NCBI GenBank assembly: GCA_029844215.1
Contig: CM056729.1
Span: forward strand, 2,170,001-2,234,000
Source: Przewalskia tangutica
Lineage: Eukaryota > Streptophyta > Magnoliopsida > Solanales > Solanaceae
Direction: 5' to 3'
Length of the DNA stretch: 64,000 nucleotides
A program made the translations under genes and the position numbers. Below the pieces are notes generated by a model. It was not told the origin of the DNA and made no database searches. It saw nothing but the letters and a program-made list of their open reading frames with translations. Numbering within the stretch: position 1 is the first letter of the stretch; every line of letters starts with the position of its first letter. This document shows positions 22,885 to 35,099 of this stretch, one piece after another.

Positions 22885-23509
22885 TCAAAGTTTGATGATT
22901 GATCCTACTAGTTCTTGTGCTCTACATGAAAGATGGAGGATCAAACATGATGATTCCTAAATTTTTCATTCTTCAATAACCTACTATAGGGGTAAGCTTG
23001 CATGCCTTATTTGAGACTGCTAAGACAGACGGTTTAACTATTCTAGACTGGTAGTATGGGGTGATTGGTTCCTCGAGTAGTGGAAGGGCTTGAAAGGCAA
23101 TTGTAGTGAGGGATTGAAAGCGTGTAAACCCTCTATTCAGAAATCAATAACTTTACACTATTGATTTAGAAATTGATAACTTTTCCTCTCGGTCGATCAA
23201 CTGATTACTTTTTGCCTTGTCGATGAATCAAATGTCTACATCTTGCTTTGTTCAACTTCGCCTACAGGTTCAGCAGAACTCATTAACTCTGGTTCAAATC
23301 TATTTGTGTTTAATAATCACTTAATACGTATATAGTATTTTAGAATTCAGAATTCATAAACTTAAAAAATTAATCCGACCTCTGTCGTCGTTAGATATCA
23401 ATCAACTATGTGGCAATTATAAAAGCTTGCTTCAAGAATGTAATCCATCTGCTTTAAGACAAGTACACAATTTCAGCTGAATCAAGCAACGGTGTAAATT
23501 TTTTGCTTA

Positions 23510-23564
<55 letters not shown>

Positions 23565-24110
23565 ATTTCCATTTAGTGGCCGGTACTCGTATTGGAGCAT
23601 GATTATATTTGAATTCGCGTCGAGTAGCACTCCATTTGGAGAAGCACTCTCTACCAAGGATTTTTCCATATTCAGGACTTGAACCCGTCTGAGGGGAAGC
23701 ACTCCCTACCAAAGATTTATTCATATCTAAGACTCGAACCCGAAACCTCTGGTTAACGGAGAATCAACCCCTTCCTCCCGCACCACATGCTTTGATGGTT
23801 GCTATTATGATATAGCAGTCAAGTGAAGACGCGCGTCAAAGTTTTGAAGTGCATTATGGTAACAAGTTTGACAGTACTTTAACCTGTGTATAATATAATG
23901 TAAGATTCAATGGACTGGATTTATAGGTCCACCATGGACCAATATTTTAGCGATTTGTTCTGACCAATGTTCTTTGTGAATTTTGTACCTTGCTTCACCT
24001 TTTAGGGAAGTAAAAATTAAAGAACATGGGATACACATTAGATGTCTTTTTCGGACAAACTTTTTAAAGTACTTTGTGGTTGGAATATTATCTGGTGAAA
24101 GTGTTAGTTC
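22885..24110 (+). repeat. Segmental duplication, copy A (3' of EBF)
   Basis: Shares blocks with 24705-28500: GTTTGATGATTGATCCTACT; CCTAAATTTTTCATTCTTCAA; ATAGGGGTAAGCTTGCATGC; and a 250-bp stretch from about 23837 containing GATTCAATGGACTGGATTT and GGTCCACCATGGACC. No gene was seen in the segment. Near 23600-23760 there is a local ~75-bp duplication (AAGCACTC(T/C)CTACCAA in both units) resembling tRNA-derived SINE debris. Confidence 0.75.
23513..23562. repeat. (AT)25 microsatellite
   Basis: An uninterrupted 50-bp AT dinucleotide run; likely polymorphic. Confidence 0.95.
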
Positions 24111-24704
24111 TACTTCTACATGAGAGGTATTAATTAAAGATATTTTAATAAAGATATACAAATTTAAATTCATGTTTATCGTAACTAATAATATTATTTT
24201 ACTTTTAAAATATGGCAGTAATTTTATATTTTTTTTACAAAATATATACACAAAATTAGAATTTTGGAGATTTTCTCTTCCTATCTTCTCTTTCACACAA
24301 ATCTTAACTGTCGTTGTCCTCATCCCACTCCCCATTTGCTGTCGCTGCTAGCCAGCGTTGGCCACAGCTGCTCTGTCGTAAAATCATCGAAGCTTTTCAG
24401 AAAATTAATGTAGCTTCATCGTATAATCAATGACTTTTTTCATTGCAATTTTTTTGTCTTAGTTTTCTATTCGCCGGAGTTCTCCCCATGTGTATGTATG
24501 TCACGTGTATCACATGCATATATAATATTGATACATGTGATATACACATAATATACAGTGATGTGCATACTTGTTTGCCTTTTATACGTCATTGTATGTA
24601 TAATAATACATAGAAATATACCCCAGTTACACCAAATATACACATCTCTACAAGACATACACTCATTCCACCACTAATAGTCTAATAGAGATGTTAGCTC
24701 GTAG
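24111..24704. other. AT-rich spacer with short palindromic TATACAC words
   Basis: No gene was seen. Around 24495-24620 the words CACGTGTATCACATG, ATACATGTGATATACAC and TATACA recur in both orientations. Confidence 0.45.
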
Positions 24705-24789
24705 TGCTCTCTCAAGGTTTGATTATTGATCCTACTTGATGTAGGACATGCTTATGTCCTAACATGAAATGGTGGAAAGGTCTTCGAAC

Positions 24790-27741
24790 CAGGGCGAAGC
24801 CAGGAATTTAGTTTAGGGGGGCCTATTTATATTTAAACATAATTAAAATAAATTACAATAACATACCCAGTGAATGCTAATCACAAATTCAACAATGACC
24901 TCGACGAGTTTTCATTTTCTGAAACGTATCTATGATATCTTCATTATCAACTTCAGCAAATACGTCTTTCTCAACATAGGTAACCATGTTGTCATTCAAC
25001 CATTGATCTCCCATTCTGTTTCGTAATTTATTCTTCACAATCTTCATTGCAGAAAAAACTCTCTCTACCGTCGCAGTAGCAACAGGTAGTGTCAATGCTA
25101 ATTTCAAAAGCAAATAAACTAGAGAGAACACCTTATATCTTCTTGTTTCAACCATTTTCTCTGCAAGCTGACTAATCCCTTTTAAATTAGAAAATTCTGT
25201 TGTAGTACGCATATCGACAATATAAGTCTCAAGTTAATCATCAAGTACCACCAAGTCCATCTCAGAAAAATCATTTGGTTAAAAAGTAGATAAGTGAATA
25301 AGCTTGTTCTTGTCAAAAGCTGAAAATGAATCACTTGGATGTAAACATGCCATGGAAAGAAGCAACTCAGTGCTAGTCTAGTTAAAACGACTCTCCAATT
25401 CCATAAGTTGCAAATCTATGACGACACAAAATATTTCAACACGATAGTGATGTAAATTTGTTATCTTCAGATCTTTTCGTCGCGATCGTCCAGCACGAAC
25501 GACTATTTCATCCATGTTACATACATCAATATCATGCTTCTTGCAAAATGAAGAAACTTGATCAATTAAAGAATCCCACTCATTAACCCTCATGTCTTGT
25601 AGTCGTAGCTTGCAAACTCTTACCAAGTTCATTGCATTAACAATATCTTGATATTTTCTTTATAGTGCCTGTGATAATTCGTTTGTGATTCCTAATAATG
25701 TTCTTATTAGGTGTAGACTGAACACAAAATCAAACACGCAAGCTGGATAAAATCTTAACCGTATTTTTGGTCCTGGGTTGCTCCATCTTCCTCTATCCTC
25801 TCAAGTACATCTTTCACATGCGAAAACAAGGTAATCATACTAACTAAAGTACCATAATGTGATCCCCAACGTGTATCTCCGGCTTTGACGAGGGTACTTT
25901 CTTGATTGAGGCCTCGACCACTCGATATTTTACCTAAATCAAGTGCTTCAATTATTTTGGTAGCTTGTTGTTCTCGAAGAATATCACTACTTGCATGAAC
26001 CTCCAAAGCATTGTGACATTGTTTACTAGAAAAAATAAACCAGTGATTTCCAAATGTTTTCCCGCCACGACTACAAGAACTAGTTGAAGTTGATGAGCAA
26101 AACAATTAACATAATAAGCACTATTATTTTCATTCAAAATAAGTGTCTTGAGGCCATCAATTCCCCCTTGCATATTACTAGCCCCGTCGTAACCTTGCCC
26201 ACGCAATCTAGAGATGCTTAAACCGTACCTTGAAAATATGTCATCAAGTGTTACCTTAAGTGAGAGAGATGTAGTACTTTGGACATGTTCAATACCTAAA
26301 AACCTCTCAGTTATATATCCTTTCATGTTCACATAACGTATCATAACACTCATTTGCTCTTTACTTGAATCATCACGAGACTCATCAATAAGAATCGCAA
26401 AAAATGCATCACCAAGATCACTAATAATGATTTTCATAGTTTCAGTTGCAGCAACATTAATAATGTCCTTTTGGATATCAGGTGAAGTTAACTTCAAATT
26501 CTCAGGAGCATTTTCCAATGTAATGACTTTCTTCTTTCATTGTGATCGTAGCTATGACAACTCGCGAAAGTTTTCTTTATTCATTGAAGCTTCACCTTCA
26601 TCATGACCACGTAATGCAAGGCCTTGTCTCAAGAGAAATCTAATACAATCAATTGTTGCAACCAAGCGTATCTTATATCTTATCTTAGTTTGGTCTGAAT
26701 GTTTGAAGATGACAACCTCAAGATGTTGCTTTTTATCCAACAAAACTTGATGCTTACTCCAAGCTTGTCTGTGAGCACTATTAACTCCTCATACATGAAT
26801 TGTCAATTTTTCTTTTTTCGCTCAATTTGTGAATTCAGTGCCAACAAACGAGCCACCACCTGTTTGACCTCCTACATTAGGTTTAAAAAGATAGCAAGAC
26901 AAATAATATGTCGCATCTTTGCTTATATTGTAGTCCAACTAATTAGAAAATTCATCAAACCAGACAGGATTGAATCTTCGTGGCTTTTTGTTTTTCCCAA
27001 TATTAGTCTCAAAAAATTTCATGGTTCCGAGGTTGACAAGGCCCTTTTATAGCATATGCTCTTCGAACTTCATCTCGAATGTTAGGATCGTAATCTAGGA
27101 TCCGAATTCGTAATCCAGGGTCTGAATGAAGAATGGGTAACTCGATTTTAATGCGACTTTGTTTAGAGCTATCAACATTGTTCTTCTCCAAAGTAGATGA
27201 TGACTCCAAAGTTGGTTTTCTCTTAATTAGGTATTTATCCATATCTGTTAAAATTAAATAAATCAATAAAGAGACTTAAATAAAATTAATTTTACAATTA
27301 CACAAATATAAACCCTAAAATCGAAAATCCACCCTATAAAATCAAATATGTATACATCATATATAAAATATACATGAACACATAATCAATAAACAAACAA
27401 AGCTAAAAGACCTTCTAAAATCCCCAAATTTAATGTTCAATATAAATAAAATTTACCTTGATGATGACTGATGAGTGGTCGATTTTAAATGGAATAATGA
27501 GAGACGCAAAGTACGTTTGTGAATCTCTTGAAATTTTTGTAAGTAGCTTAGTTGAGATTAGTAGTTGTGAAGAAGAGGGTTGAGAGTTAGAGACAAAAAA
27601 AAATCGTGAGGACAGGACTGTGGACTGAGGGGGAGCCCCTGGGGTGGACCTAATATTATAGAAATTTTATTTGTAGTAAAAAAAAAATTAGTTTTGAGGG
27701 GGAGCCTGCCCCCCCCCGGCTCTGGGATGGATCCGCCCCTC
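24790..27741 (-). mobile_element. hAT-superfamily DNA transposon, 2.95 kb
   Basis: Bounded by a perfect 8-bp duplication CTTCGAAC (24782-24789 and 27742-27749). Ends CAGGGCGAAGCCAGG and, on the other strand, GAGGGGCGGATCCATC form imperfect TIRs of the CAGGGGCG class. It encodes a zf-TTF/DUF4371/hAT-dimerisation transposase on the minus strand. Element length and perfect TSD show a full-length copy; mutated terminal bases at both ends suggest it is no longer mobile. Confidence 0.9.
24889..27266 (-). pseudogene. hAT transposase (ZMYM1/DUF4371 type), broken
   Basis: Minus strand, N to C. 27266-27009: MDKYLIKRK leader, then NIRDEVRRAYAIKGPCQP and, in the next frame, NPVWFDEFSNWLEYSISKD and AYYLFCYLF-type zf-TTF residues. 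26743-26552: FLLRQGLALRGHDE. 26518-25755: the DUF4371/RNase H-like core with FAILIDESRDDSSKEQMSV, YDGASNMQGGIDGL and YVNCFAHQLQLVLV (the D of IDES and of YDGASNM are expected catalytic positions). 25632-25378: insertion/helical region. 25212-24889: C-terminal dimerisation domain (LALTLPVATATVERVFSAM, NKLRNRM). Stops or frameshifts separate the segments, so the full enzyme is not encoded, although the lesions are few. Confidence 0.9.
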
Positions 27742-28721
27742 CTTCGAACCACTGACATTGGGGTTGGAATCCACGTGTTCTAATCGTTTGAGCTACAGGC
27801 CTCATCCCGTCTTCATTGGTGTGCCCGACATCACCTACTTTAGCAAGAGTAGCGCTAACCAGGTAAATTCGGAGAAGGCACAATACTATTACTAGCTTTC
27901 TTTCTAATTTAGGAAAGGAATACATTGTAATTCAGTAAATATATGGCTATTAAGACACAAATATGTTGATGTCCTAAATTTTCATTCTTCAAATGTTACT
28001 TGTTGAACCGATCGTTTCTTTCGAAGGTGGTACGATAATCAGTTTTAAAAAAAAAAAAATACTACGCAAAAAATTATTACTTCGTATGTTTGCATCACTA
28101 GATTTTGTTGTTTGTATCCGCTCCGACGATAACACGAGCCGGTTAGATGCGGGGCACAAAAGTTTCATAATACAGTATAGGGGTAGGCCTGCGCGCCTTA
28201 TTCGCTTATTCATATCTTTCAATTGTAAAAATGTGTGTTGTCAAAGTTTTGTAGTGCATTTTGGTAACAAGTTGTATGACAATACTTTTTCTTGCATACA
28301 TCCTTTAAAATCTGTGTATAATACACAGATTCAATGGACTGGATTTGTAGGTCCACCATGGACCAATATTTTAGTTATTTGTTCTAACTAATTTTCTTTG
28401 TGTACTTTGCACCTTGCTTCACCTTTTTGGGAAGTAAGCAATTTTTTCGAAGTGCTTTAATTTGTGGTTGGGATATTGTCGGGAGAAAGGTGTTAATTAA
28501 AATTAACACCATAATAATAAGAGGATTATTAAGTTCATGAGTTTGTATTTCAAACTCCACTTGGCGGTAATTTTGGATTAAAGAACAAATTGATATCATA
28601 AGAGAAATTATTAGTCAAAAGTTACGGAACCATATCAAGCTTTATCTATCCCAGATATTTTCTTTAATCTTTAGTGCCAATCTCTAATACAAAATATTTG
28701 CTTTGTCATGAAATCAAAAAC

Positions 28722-28953
28722 CCATATTTACATTTTATTTTTTTTGACGAAGGAACCCGCATTCTTTTCAGTGCGCCAGGTAAACTCCGGCCGACGTGTA
28801 TGATAAGCGCCACGCCGTCGATTAGGTTACACTTGGCAGCCCCGTGTGTGCGCTCAACCAAGAAGGTTTATGCAGGGGATCGAACTCGTGACCTTGCGGT
28901 CCCGCGCTCTACTACACCAACTTGGCTACCCTTGCGGGTCCATATTTACATCT
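28722..28953 (-). mobile_element. tRNA-derived SINE, first of a stacked pair
   Basis: Minus-strand body 28736-28939. Its head has an A-box TAGCCAAGTTGG and B-box-like GAGTTCGATCCCC; the body has CTTCTTGGTTGAGC; the tail is GGGTTCCTTCGTCAAAAAAAA. The flanking target words are CCATATTTACATTT (28722-28735) and CCATATTTACATCT (28940-28953). Not a functional tRNA gene: no intact cloverleaf 3' half. Confidence 0.9.
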
Positions 28954-29188
28954 TTTTTTGTTGACGAAGGAACCCGCAACCGCTACTCTTTCGAGTGCGC
29001 ACAGGGTAAACCCCGGGCTGACGCAATAGCCTGCAAACCACGTCAGCCGATTAACCACACTTGGCAAGCCATGTGTGACAGGCTCAACCAAGAATGTTTA
29101 TGCAGGGGATCGAACTCGTGACCTTACGATCCCGCGCTCTACTGCTACACCAACTTGACTACCCTTGCGGGTCATATTTACATCTTTG
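28940..29188 (-). mobile_element. tRNA-derived SINE, second of a stacked pair
   Basis: Minus-strand body 28954-29172, same family as the neighbour, with TAGTCAAGTTGG and GAGTTCGATCCCC boxes and a GGTTCCTTCGTCAACAAAAAAA tail. Flanked by CATATTTACATCT (28941-28953) and CATATTTACATCTTTG (29173-29188). It shares its left target copy with the first SINE. Confidence 0.9.
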
Positions 29189-30169
29189 TTGTATGCTTTA
29201 GTTGTGTGTGAAAGAATCTTTCTTTCTATTCTAATTTCTTTCCCTTCATTCCTCGATCAATTTGTAAATTTTTAGTGTAATACTCATTCATAAATGATTG
29301 GTGTCAGAATTTTTCACCAATCAAGTATAATCAGTTTTATCCGAAGAATTAGGAATTCCTCTTCTAACTCTTCCCAATTAGGAGAATATAATGTTTCCCC
29401 CATAAATTTCGATGTAATGTGTTTCGGCAAGAATGAGCTTATTAGCTTTAGTTTACTGCATATGAAACTCATTATAGTTGCGTTACATGGTTCAAATACA
29501 ACAAATATTTATATATAAGGTAAGATCATATTTGATTTAAAGTATTAAATGCTACGACTTCCTACATAATTCAAATAAGAAAATTATTTAATAAGCCAAA
29601 GATTAGTTGATCTCAAAATCCAAAATATTTGAAAAATAATAAAATGACAAAAAATGTGATTTTTCATCTCACTCTTGCAATCATATGTGAGGGCACGAGT
29701 TGTGGAGAACAGTGTTTCAGAGGCGTTTTCGGAACGAGCCCTGGGGCAGGAAAAGTATATGCCTTGTGCGTTAATTTTTTTTTTTAAATAAAAATATTTT
29801 TGCTATAAATTATAATTTTTATTATTTGTGTAATGATATTTATACTTTATGTTTTCATGTTGTGCTGAGTTGTCTTAAAATATATAAATAACACTGCTAT
29901 AAATAATATTTATGTCTGAAATTAGTAAGATAGAAATTTCATAACTATGTTGGTGAAGCAATAACGTTTTCCATTTTTTGTTGTTGCTATTACACTTTTC
30001 ATTTTTCTTTCTTTGAAATATATAAATAAAAAACAGTACAAATATTAGTTGATGGTGGAAAGAGCTAATAGACGTGGAGATTAATGATGAAGTGGATGGA
30101 GATATTATTTTAAAGATTATCTAGGCTATTAGGGATTATCATTTTTTGTTTCATTGGCATTAGCTCAGA
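29189..30169. other. AT-rich intergenic DNA, nothing recognised
   Basis: No coding exon, RNA gene or element with defined ends was found. Confidence 0.5.
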
Positions 30170-31228
30170 CTCCAGTCTTCCAAACATCTTGAATGAGCTT
30201 AGCGTTACAACGTTGGTCACCAAAAAGTGGACATGCCACAACAGGCACACCAGATAGTAAGCTTTCCAGAGTCGAATTTCATCCACAGTGAGTCAAGAAA
30301 CAACCCAAGGAAGGATGATGTAAGACGTCCACTTCTGAGCACCAAGTCACTATTTTCCCTTGCTCTTCTAATTCCTCTTTGCACCTCAACTTTTCTTCCG
30401 GTTTCCCCCCGTTTACAGTTTCCCTAATCACCCACAAAAATGGCCTTCCACTTTTTAATAATCGTTGAGCTATTTCCTCCATTAGTTATCTCAACGTAAC
30501 TACCAAACGCTACGTAAATAACCGACTCGTTAGGTTTTGCATCCAACTAATCCATGTAATTTTTTGATATTGATCGTAAATAGGCACCAAAAGAAGTATC
30601 AAAAGGATCCTTTCCTTCACGAAAAGCTGAAGGAATAGAAGGACCAGTTCCCACCATGGTCACAATATTCTTCAAAGCCTTAAGAGCATCAAAAGTGTTC
30701 ACTAGTACTTTTGGATTTCCTTCTCTACTCAATAGCTCAATGTGTTCTTTGATAGTTTGAACTGCTAATCATTGTACTTCACATAAGTGAAAACAAAAGA
30801 AGGAAAATTGCGAGGATTAAGAACTAAAGGTAATCCAGGAAGCTCTAGAGAATGATATTGAGGACAATTATCGAAAGAATCTGTATAGTCAATAAAGTAA
30901 TAATAATAGATATCCAAGACTGTGGCAGGTTGAATCCAAAGAAGTGTTGATGGGACACTAATGCTCTTGGCCACTGAACCGATCCAAGCCATAAGGTAGT
31001 GTAGATAATACGTGTGAAAGGACAATTCTTTTCTGTATGTTCATTGTTCTGATACCATATTGGTCACGAACTTGGACCCATAAGTCTTCACGGAATTATA
31101 AAATAAATCGAACTCTTCAAAAGACCCCTTAAAGTTACCGTCATAGCCATCAGAAAATGGAGCAAAGCTTAGTCCTTGTATAGTTGGGAGATTAGAGAGT
31201 ACTGTGTACGTAGTTTTAAAGGCTAAGA
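30170..31228 (-). pseudogene. UDP-glycosyltransferase (UGT75-like) pseudogene
   Basis: Minus strand. Recoverable pieces in order: LPTIQGLSFAPFSDGYDG (31190-31140); ISVPSTLLWIQPATVLDIYYYYF (30960-30890) and LELPGLPL; NPKVLVNTFDALKALKNI and GPSIPSAFREGKDPFDTSFG (30720-30580); MEEIAQRLLKSGRPFLWVIRE (30480-30420); and the PSPG signature, IVTWCSEVDVLHHPSLGCFLTHCG, then NSTLESLLSGVPVV and FGDQRCNAKLIQ (30350-30190). The W of HCGWNS is a TGA stop, frameshifts occur near 30490 and 30760, and both ends are missing (about 60 residues each). Family 1 UGTs of group UGT75 transfer UDP-sugars to small phenolic or hormone acceptors in the cytosol; this copy cannot. Confidence 0.88.
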
Positions 31229-31479
31229 ATTTGAGAATGATTCAGTAATTTAAAACATTAATGTGTTGAAAAGTATTGTTAATATACTCCAAGGATAGTA
31301 GTGACTAGTGAAGGGAGCAGGTCATAAGAATCCAAAGGTTTTTTTTGTAAGGGAAGGTCATTAGAACAAACAAGACTAGGAAGTAGGAACTAATAGGATG
31401 TTCGAATGGGCTTAGAAATCAGTCAAATCAGCTTTAAATTATTTTTAACTTGTTTGAGTGTTTGGTAACTTTAAGGGCT
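31229..31479. other. Spacer, nothing recognised
   Basis: AT-rich sequence between the UGT pseudogene and a MITE; no supported feature. Confidence 0.4.
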
Positions 31480-31937
31480 CGTTTGATTACGAGGGATAAT
31501 GTACCGTTAATTCCGGAATTAAATTTAGGATAAGTTTATCTCAAGTTGAATTGGGATAAAATTTCAGAATAACTAATTCCGAAATTATAATATTACTCCC
31601 TCCATCTCATATTAGTTGTCCACATTATAAATATTTATTTTAAAATACTTGTCCATTTATAAAATCAAGAAAGAATTATTTAAGTTTTTCTTACTTTTCC
31701 CTTAACATTTATTATTTTTTAAAGTAACCAATATAGATTAGAGTGCAATTAATTGGAGAGATATAATGATAATGTAGTAAAAATACAATTTTATTTATGA
31801 GTTTTTTAAAAGACGTATAAAAGGGGAAGTTAACAAATAATATGAGACGGAGGAAGTATTTTTATTCCACATTTAGAATGTAATTAATCCCGAAATAATT
31901 AGTTCAGAAATAATTTGTTCCCAAATCAAACAAGCCC
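31480..31937. mobile_element. Outer MITE with GGGCTCGTTTGATT termini
   Basis: Left end GGGCTCGTTTGATTACGAGGGATAAT and right end TTTGTTCCCAAATCAAACAAGCCC are imperfect inverted repeats, followed inward by inverted AATTCCGGAATTAA/TTAATCCCGAAATAATT words. The host MITE is split by a Stowaway (31596-31856). No convincing TSD was found. Confidence 0.65.
31596..31856. mobile_element. Stowaway MITE (Tc1/Mariner type)
   Basis: 261 bp; termini CTCCCTCCATCTCATATTA and TAATATGAGACGGAGGAAG are inverted repeats of the canonical CTCCCTCCGTCYCA end. Flanked by TA at 31594-31595 and 31857-31858. No ORF. Confidence 0.9.
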
Positions 31938-32069
31938 AAAAATAAGTTTTAAGTGACCGTAGTGTGAAAACCCTAATTAGAAGAATTGCAAATGTGTATT
32001 TTAGATACAAAACTGCAACAGACATAAAAGGAGAAGTATATGAAGTTCAAAAGATTTTCTTACTTGACC

Positions 32070-34809
32070 GAGGTGTTCCTACAACAGAGAAGTAAAACAA
32101 ACTGGATAAAACTAGGAGATGATTGCACTAGATATTTCTTCTCAATCATTAAACACAAGAGATTGCAGTAATCAATAATGCAACTGAAAGATAAAAAGGA
32201 TGAAACTCATACGGAACAGGAAGTTATAGCCAATATATTTGTGGAGTATTATAAAAATATGTTGGGCAAGAAGGGAGAAGGGAGAATGGCAGCATGTCAA
32301 ATATTTCTGAAGAATGGGTACATACTGTCAACAGAGGAACAACTAGAATTAATCAGACCTTACAATTCAAAAGAGGTTAAGCAAGCAATATTATATAAGC
32401 GAAATGAAATACTGGACCAGATGGTTATGGAAGTGGATTTTTCCAAGATGCATGGGGAGTGATAGGAGAAGATATCACCACAACTATAATGGATTTTTTT
32501 GAAAAAGGAAAGCTACTTCAACAACTTAATGTTGCCATAATCACACTGATACCAAAGATGCAAGTACCTCAATATGCAAGTCAATTCAAACCAATATCAT
32601 GTTGTAATATACTCTACAAGAGCATATAAAAAATGATATGTGGAAGACTGAGGAAGACACTAAGAGTCCTAATAGCAGAAAATCAATCAGCATTTGTAGA
32701 AAATAGGTCATTAATACACAATGTATTAATATGTCATGACCTGTTAAGACATTATAACATGAAGACATCCCCAAGATGCACGATGAAGATAGATTTGAAG
32801 AAAGCATATGATATGGTGAGCTGGGAGTTTATAGAGGAAGCATTGAAAGGAATGAGATTTCCAGAGCCTTTTACAAGATTGGTTATGACTTGTGTCACCT
32901 CAACTACATTTACAGTAAAAGTAAATGGAGTGGGACATGAATATTTTGCAGGGAAGAGGGGCCTGAGGCAAGGGGACCCTATGTAACCCTTATTGTTTGT
33001 CATTGTGATGGAGTACCAAACCAGAGTATTGAATAAGATGAGTGAAGTACCAGATTTTAGATTCCACCCAATGCGCAAAGCAACAAAGCTAACACATCTG
33101 ATATTTGCAGATGATCTAATGATATTCTGTAAGGGAACAATATCATTTGTGTCTAGAGTGATGGAAACACTAGATCACTTCAGCAAAGTTACAGGATTGG
33201 AGGCCAATTGTGACAAGTCCAATATATTTATTGCAGGGGTGAATAAAGAAAATCAGAACAGAATACTGGAAAGGACTGGGTTTAAAATAGGTACTCTACC
33301 TATTAGATACCTAGGATTGCTTTTGTCATCCAAAAAATGGAGTAAAGTGGAGTGCCATCAACTGGTGGAGAAGATCACTAGCAGGATAACAATGGATACT
33401 GTAAGAAACTATCATATGCAAGTCGGTTACAAATTATAAATGCTTTCAATATATAATTTCTGGATTGCTGCTTTTATTCTACCATAAAGTGTATTGAAGG
33501 AAGTGGATAGGAAATGTAAGGAATACCTCTGGGGAAGTACAACGGAGAAGAGGAAAATACCCTTGGTAGCATGGGAAAAAATATGTATGCCAAAAAAAAT
33601 ATGGCGGACTGAATATAAAATATTGTAGGAAATGAAATATCGCATGGAAATTGATATGGCAACTGGAAAAGAAAGAAGACATACTATGGATAAGATGGGT
33701 ACATGAAATATATATATATGACAGCAGGAACAAATATATGGGAACATAATCCCCTACAAGACAGTAGCTGGTACTGGAGGAAACTGAATTCCATAAAGGA
33801 ACAAATGAGAGAATGGTATAGTAATGGGAATTACATACTAACAACTAATGGGGAATACTCTATTGCAAGGGGTTATATAGCAATGCTGAGAATAATGCAA
33901 AGAATGCAGGAAGCTGACCTAATATGGAACTCTGTCATGCTACCTAGACAGAGATTTATCCTATGGCTAGCAAATAAAAACAGACTGATGACAAAACTGA
34001 GAGTAAAACAGATGAACATACCATTGGAAGACATATCATACTGCTTATGCAATGCAAGTGTTGAGGAGAACCAGACACATCTATTTAGAGACTGTGAACG
34101 GGCAAAAAGGTTGGGAACTGAAGTTGCAAAATGACTGGGATTAATCATAAAACAGGGATAAGTGCACAACATTTTACAATGGATCAAATATCCCATAAAT
34201 AAAGGTAGGTCGAAATTGGTGAAAGAAGGACTTTAGACTTTCGGAATAAGGGCAATGAAATTGAAATTCAAACTTAGGGCTTAACAGCGCCTTCAGCAAA
34301 GAAATTGTGAACCGTCCTGATCAAGTCGTCAACCAAAATATTTCAACAGTGATAATAAAAAAGATCTGGGAATCCAAAAATGGAAAGGATACACGCAGGG
34401 CAGGGATCTAGAGGTATCCCAAAAAGGGGAAGGGCTCGCTTAGCTAGCGAAAAGTTTGAAGAGAGAAAAAAACAGTGACAACAATATGGGGAGCAATAAT
34501 ATATCATAAATGGCAGGCAAGAAATAGGAAGATATTTCAACAAAAGGAGACAGAAACTGAATGGATAAGTATTCAAATACAAAAAGAAGTAAAGGAAAGA
34601 ATATAAATAGTTAGAAGATAAAAAAGAACAAGTAGATATCAACAATGGATAGATAGAATATGTAAATAGAGATATATGTCTTAAATGTCTTTTTGAGGTG
34701 TAGGAACAATCTTCCCTGTAGAAGAGGGAAGATAGTTACTACATGCTCCTTATTTTATAAATATTTTAGAAATAATGATAACGATTCACCGTTGATTACC
34801 CCAAAAAAA
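32070..34809 (+). mobile_element. 5'-truncated L1 LINE with 3' poly(A)
   Basis: The plus strand carries ORF2 from before the RT to the C-terminus: RSKTNWIKLGDDCTRYFF (about 32085), MKIDLKKAYDMVSWEFIEE (32780), GLRQGDPM then a stop in place of the following codon (32970), LTHLIFADDLMIFCKG (33090, FADD catalytic box intact), GTLPIRYLGLLLSSKKW (33290), a zf-RVT domain with WLANKNRLMTKLR and CLCNASVEENQTHLFRDC (33960-34100), and a tail IYHKWQARNRKIFQQ (34500). Several stops and frameshifts. The 3' end CACCGTTGATTACCCC(A)7 near 34809 is the usual plant L1 terminus. No endonuclease domain. Confidence 0.9.
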
Positions 34810-35099
34810 CCTAATCAGACAAGTTAGAAAGAGAGAAGAGAGAACAAAACATTTGGGCAAAATAAAATGAGTGCTAAACTTTGTATGGATGGCTACAAAT
34901 GTAATTACAAAGTGGTTAAAATAGAAATACAAGTTTAATGATAAAATTGTAAGTTGGGCTCCGGGACCTTTTTCAATGATTTGAGCCCTCTTCTCTGAAC
35001 AATAATTGGGCAGCACAATAGTAAATTTTTTACGAGGTAGCCAGTTTTGACATCACCATTTAATTTATACAGCTTTTATAGTTTTTTTTTTAATATATG

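Larger units (their letters stand above)
24705..28500 (+). repeat. Segmental duplication, copy B, holding a hAT
   Basis: Homologous to 22885-24110. Starts GTTTGATTATTGATCCTACTT (24718), is interrupted by the hAT at 24790-27741, and resumes with CCTAAATTTTCATTCTTCAA (27973), ATAGGGGTAGGCCTGCGCGC (28178) and GATTCAATGGACTGGATTT (28329) to about 28500. Copies differ by substitutions and indels, so the duplication is not recent. Confidence 0.75.

Noticed and set aside
26699..27052. 117-codon plus-strand frame over the hAT
   Set aside because: It is antisense to clearly conserved transposase sequence (zf-TTF region) on the minus strand.
28846..29170. tRNA genes suggested by A- and B-box-like words
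   Set aside because: The boxes sit in SINE heads with target-site duplications and A-rich tails; no complete acceptor stem or anticodon arm.
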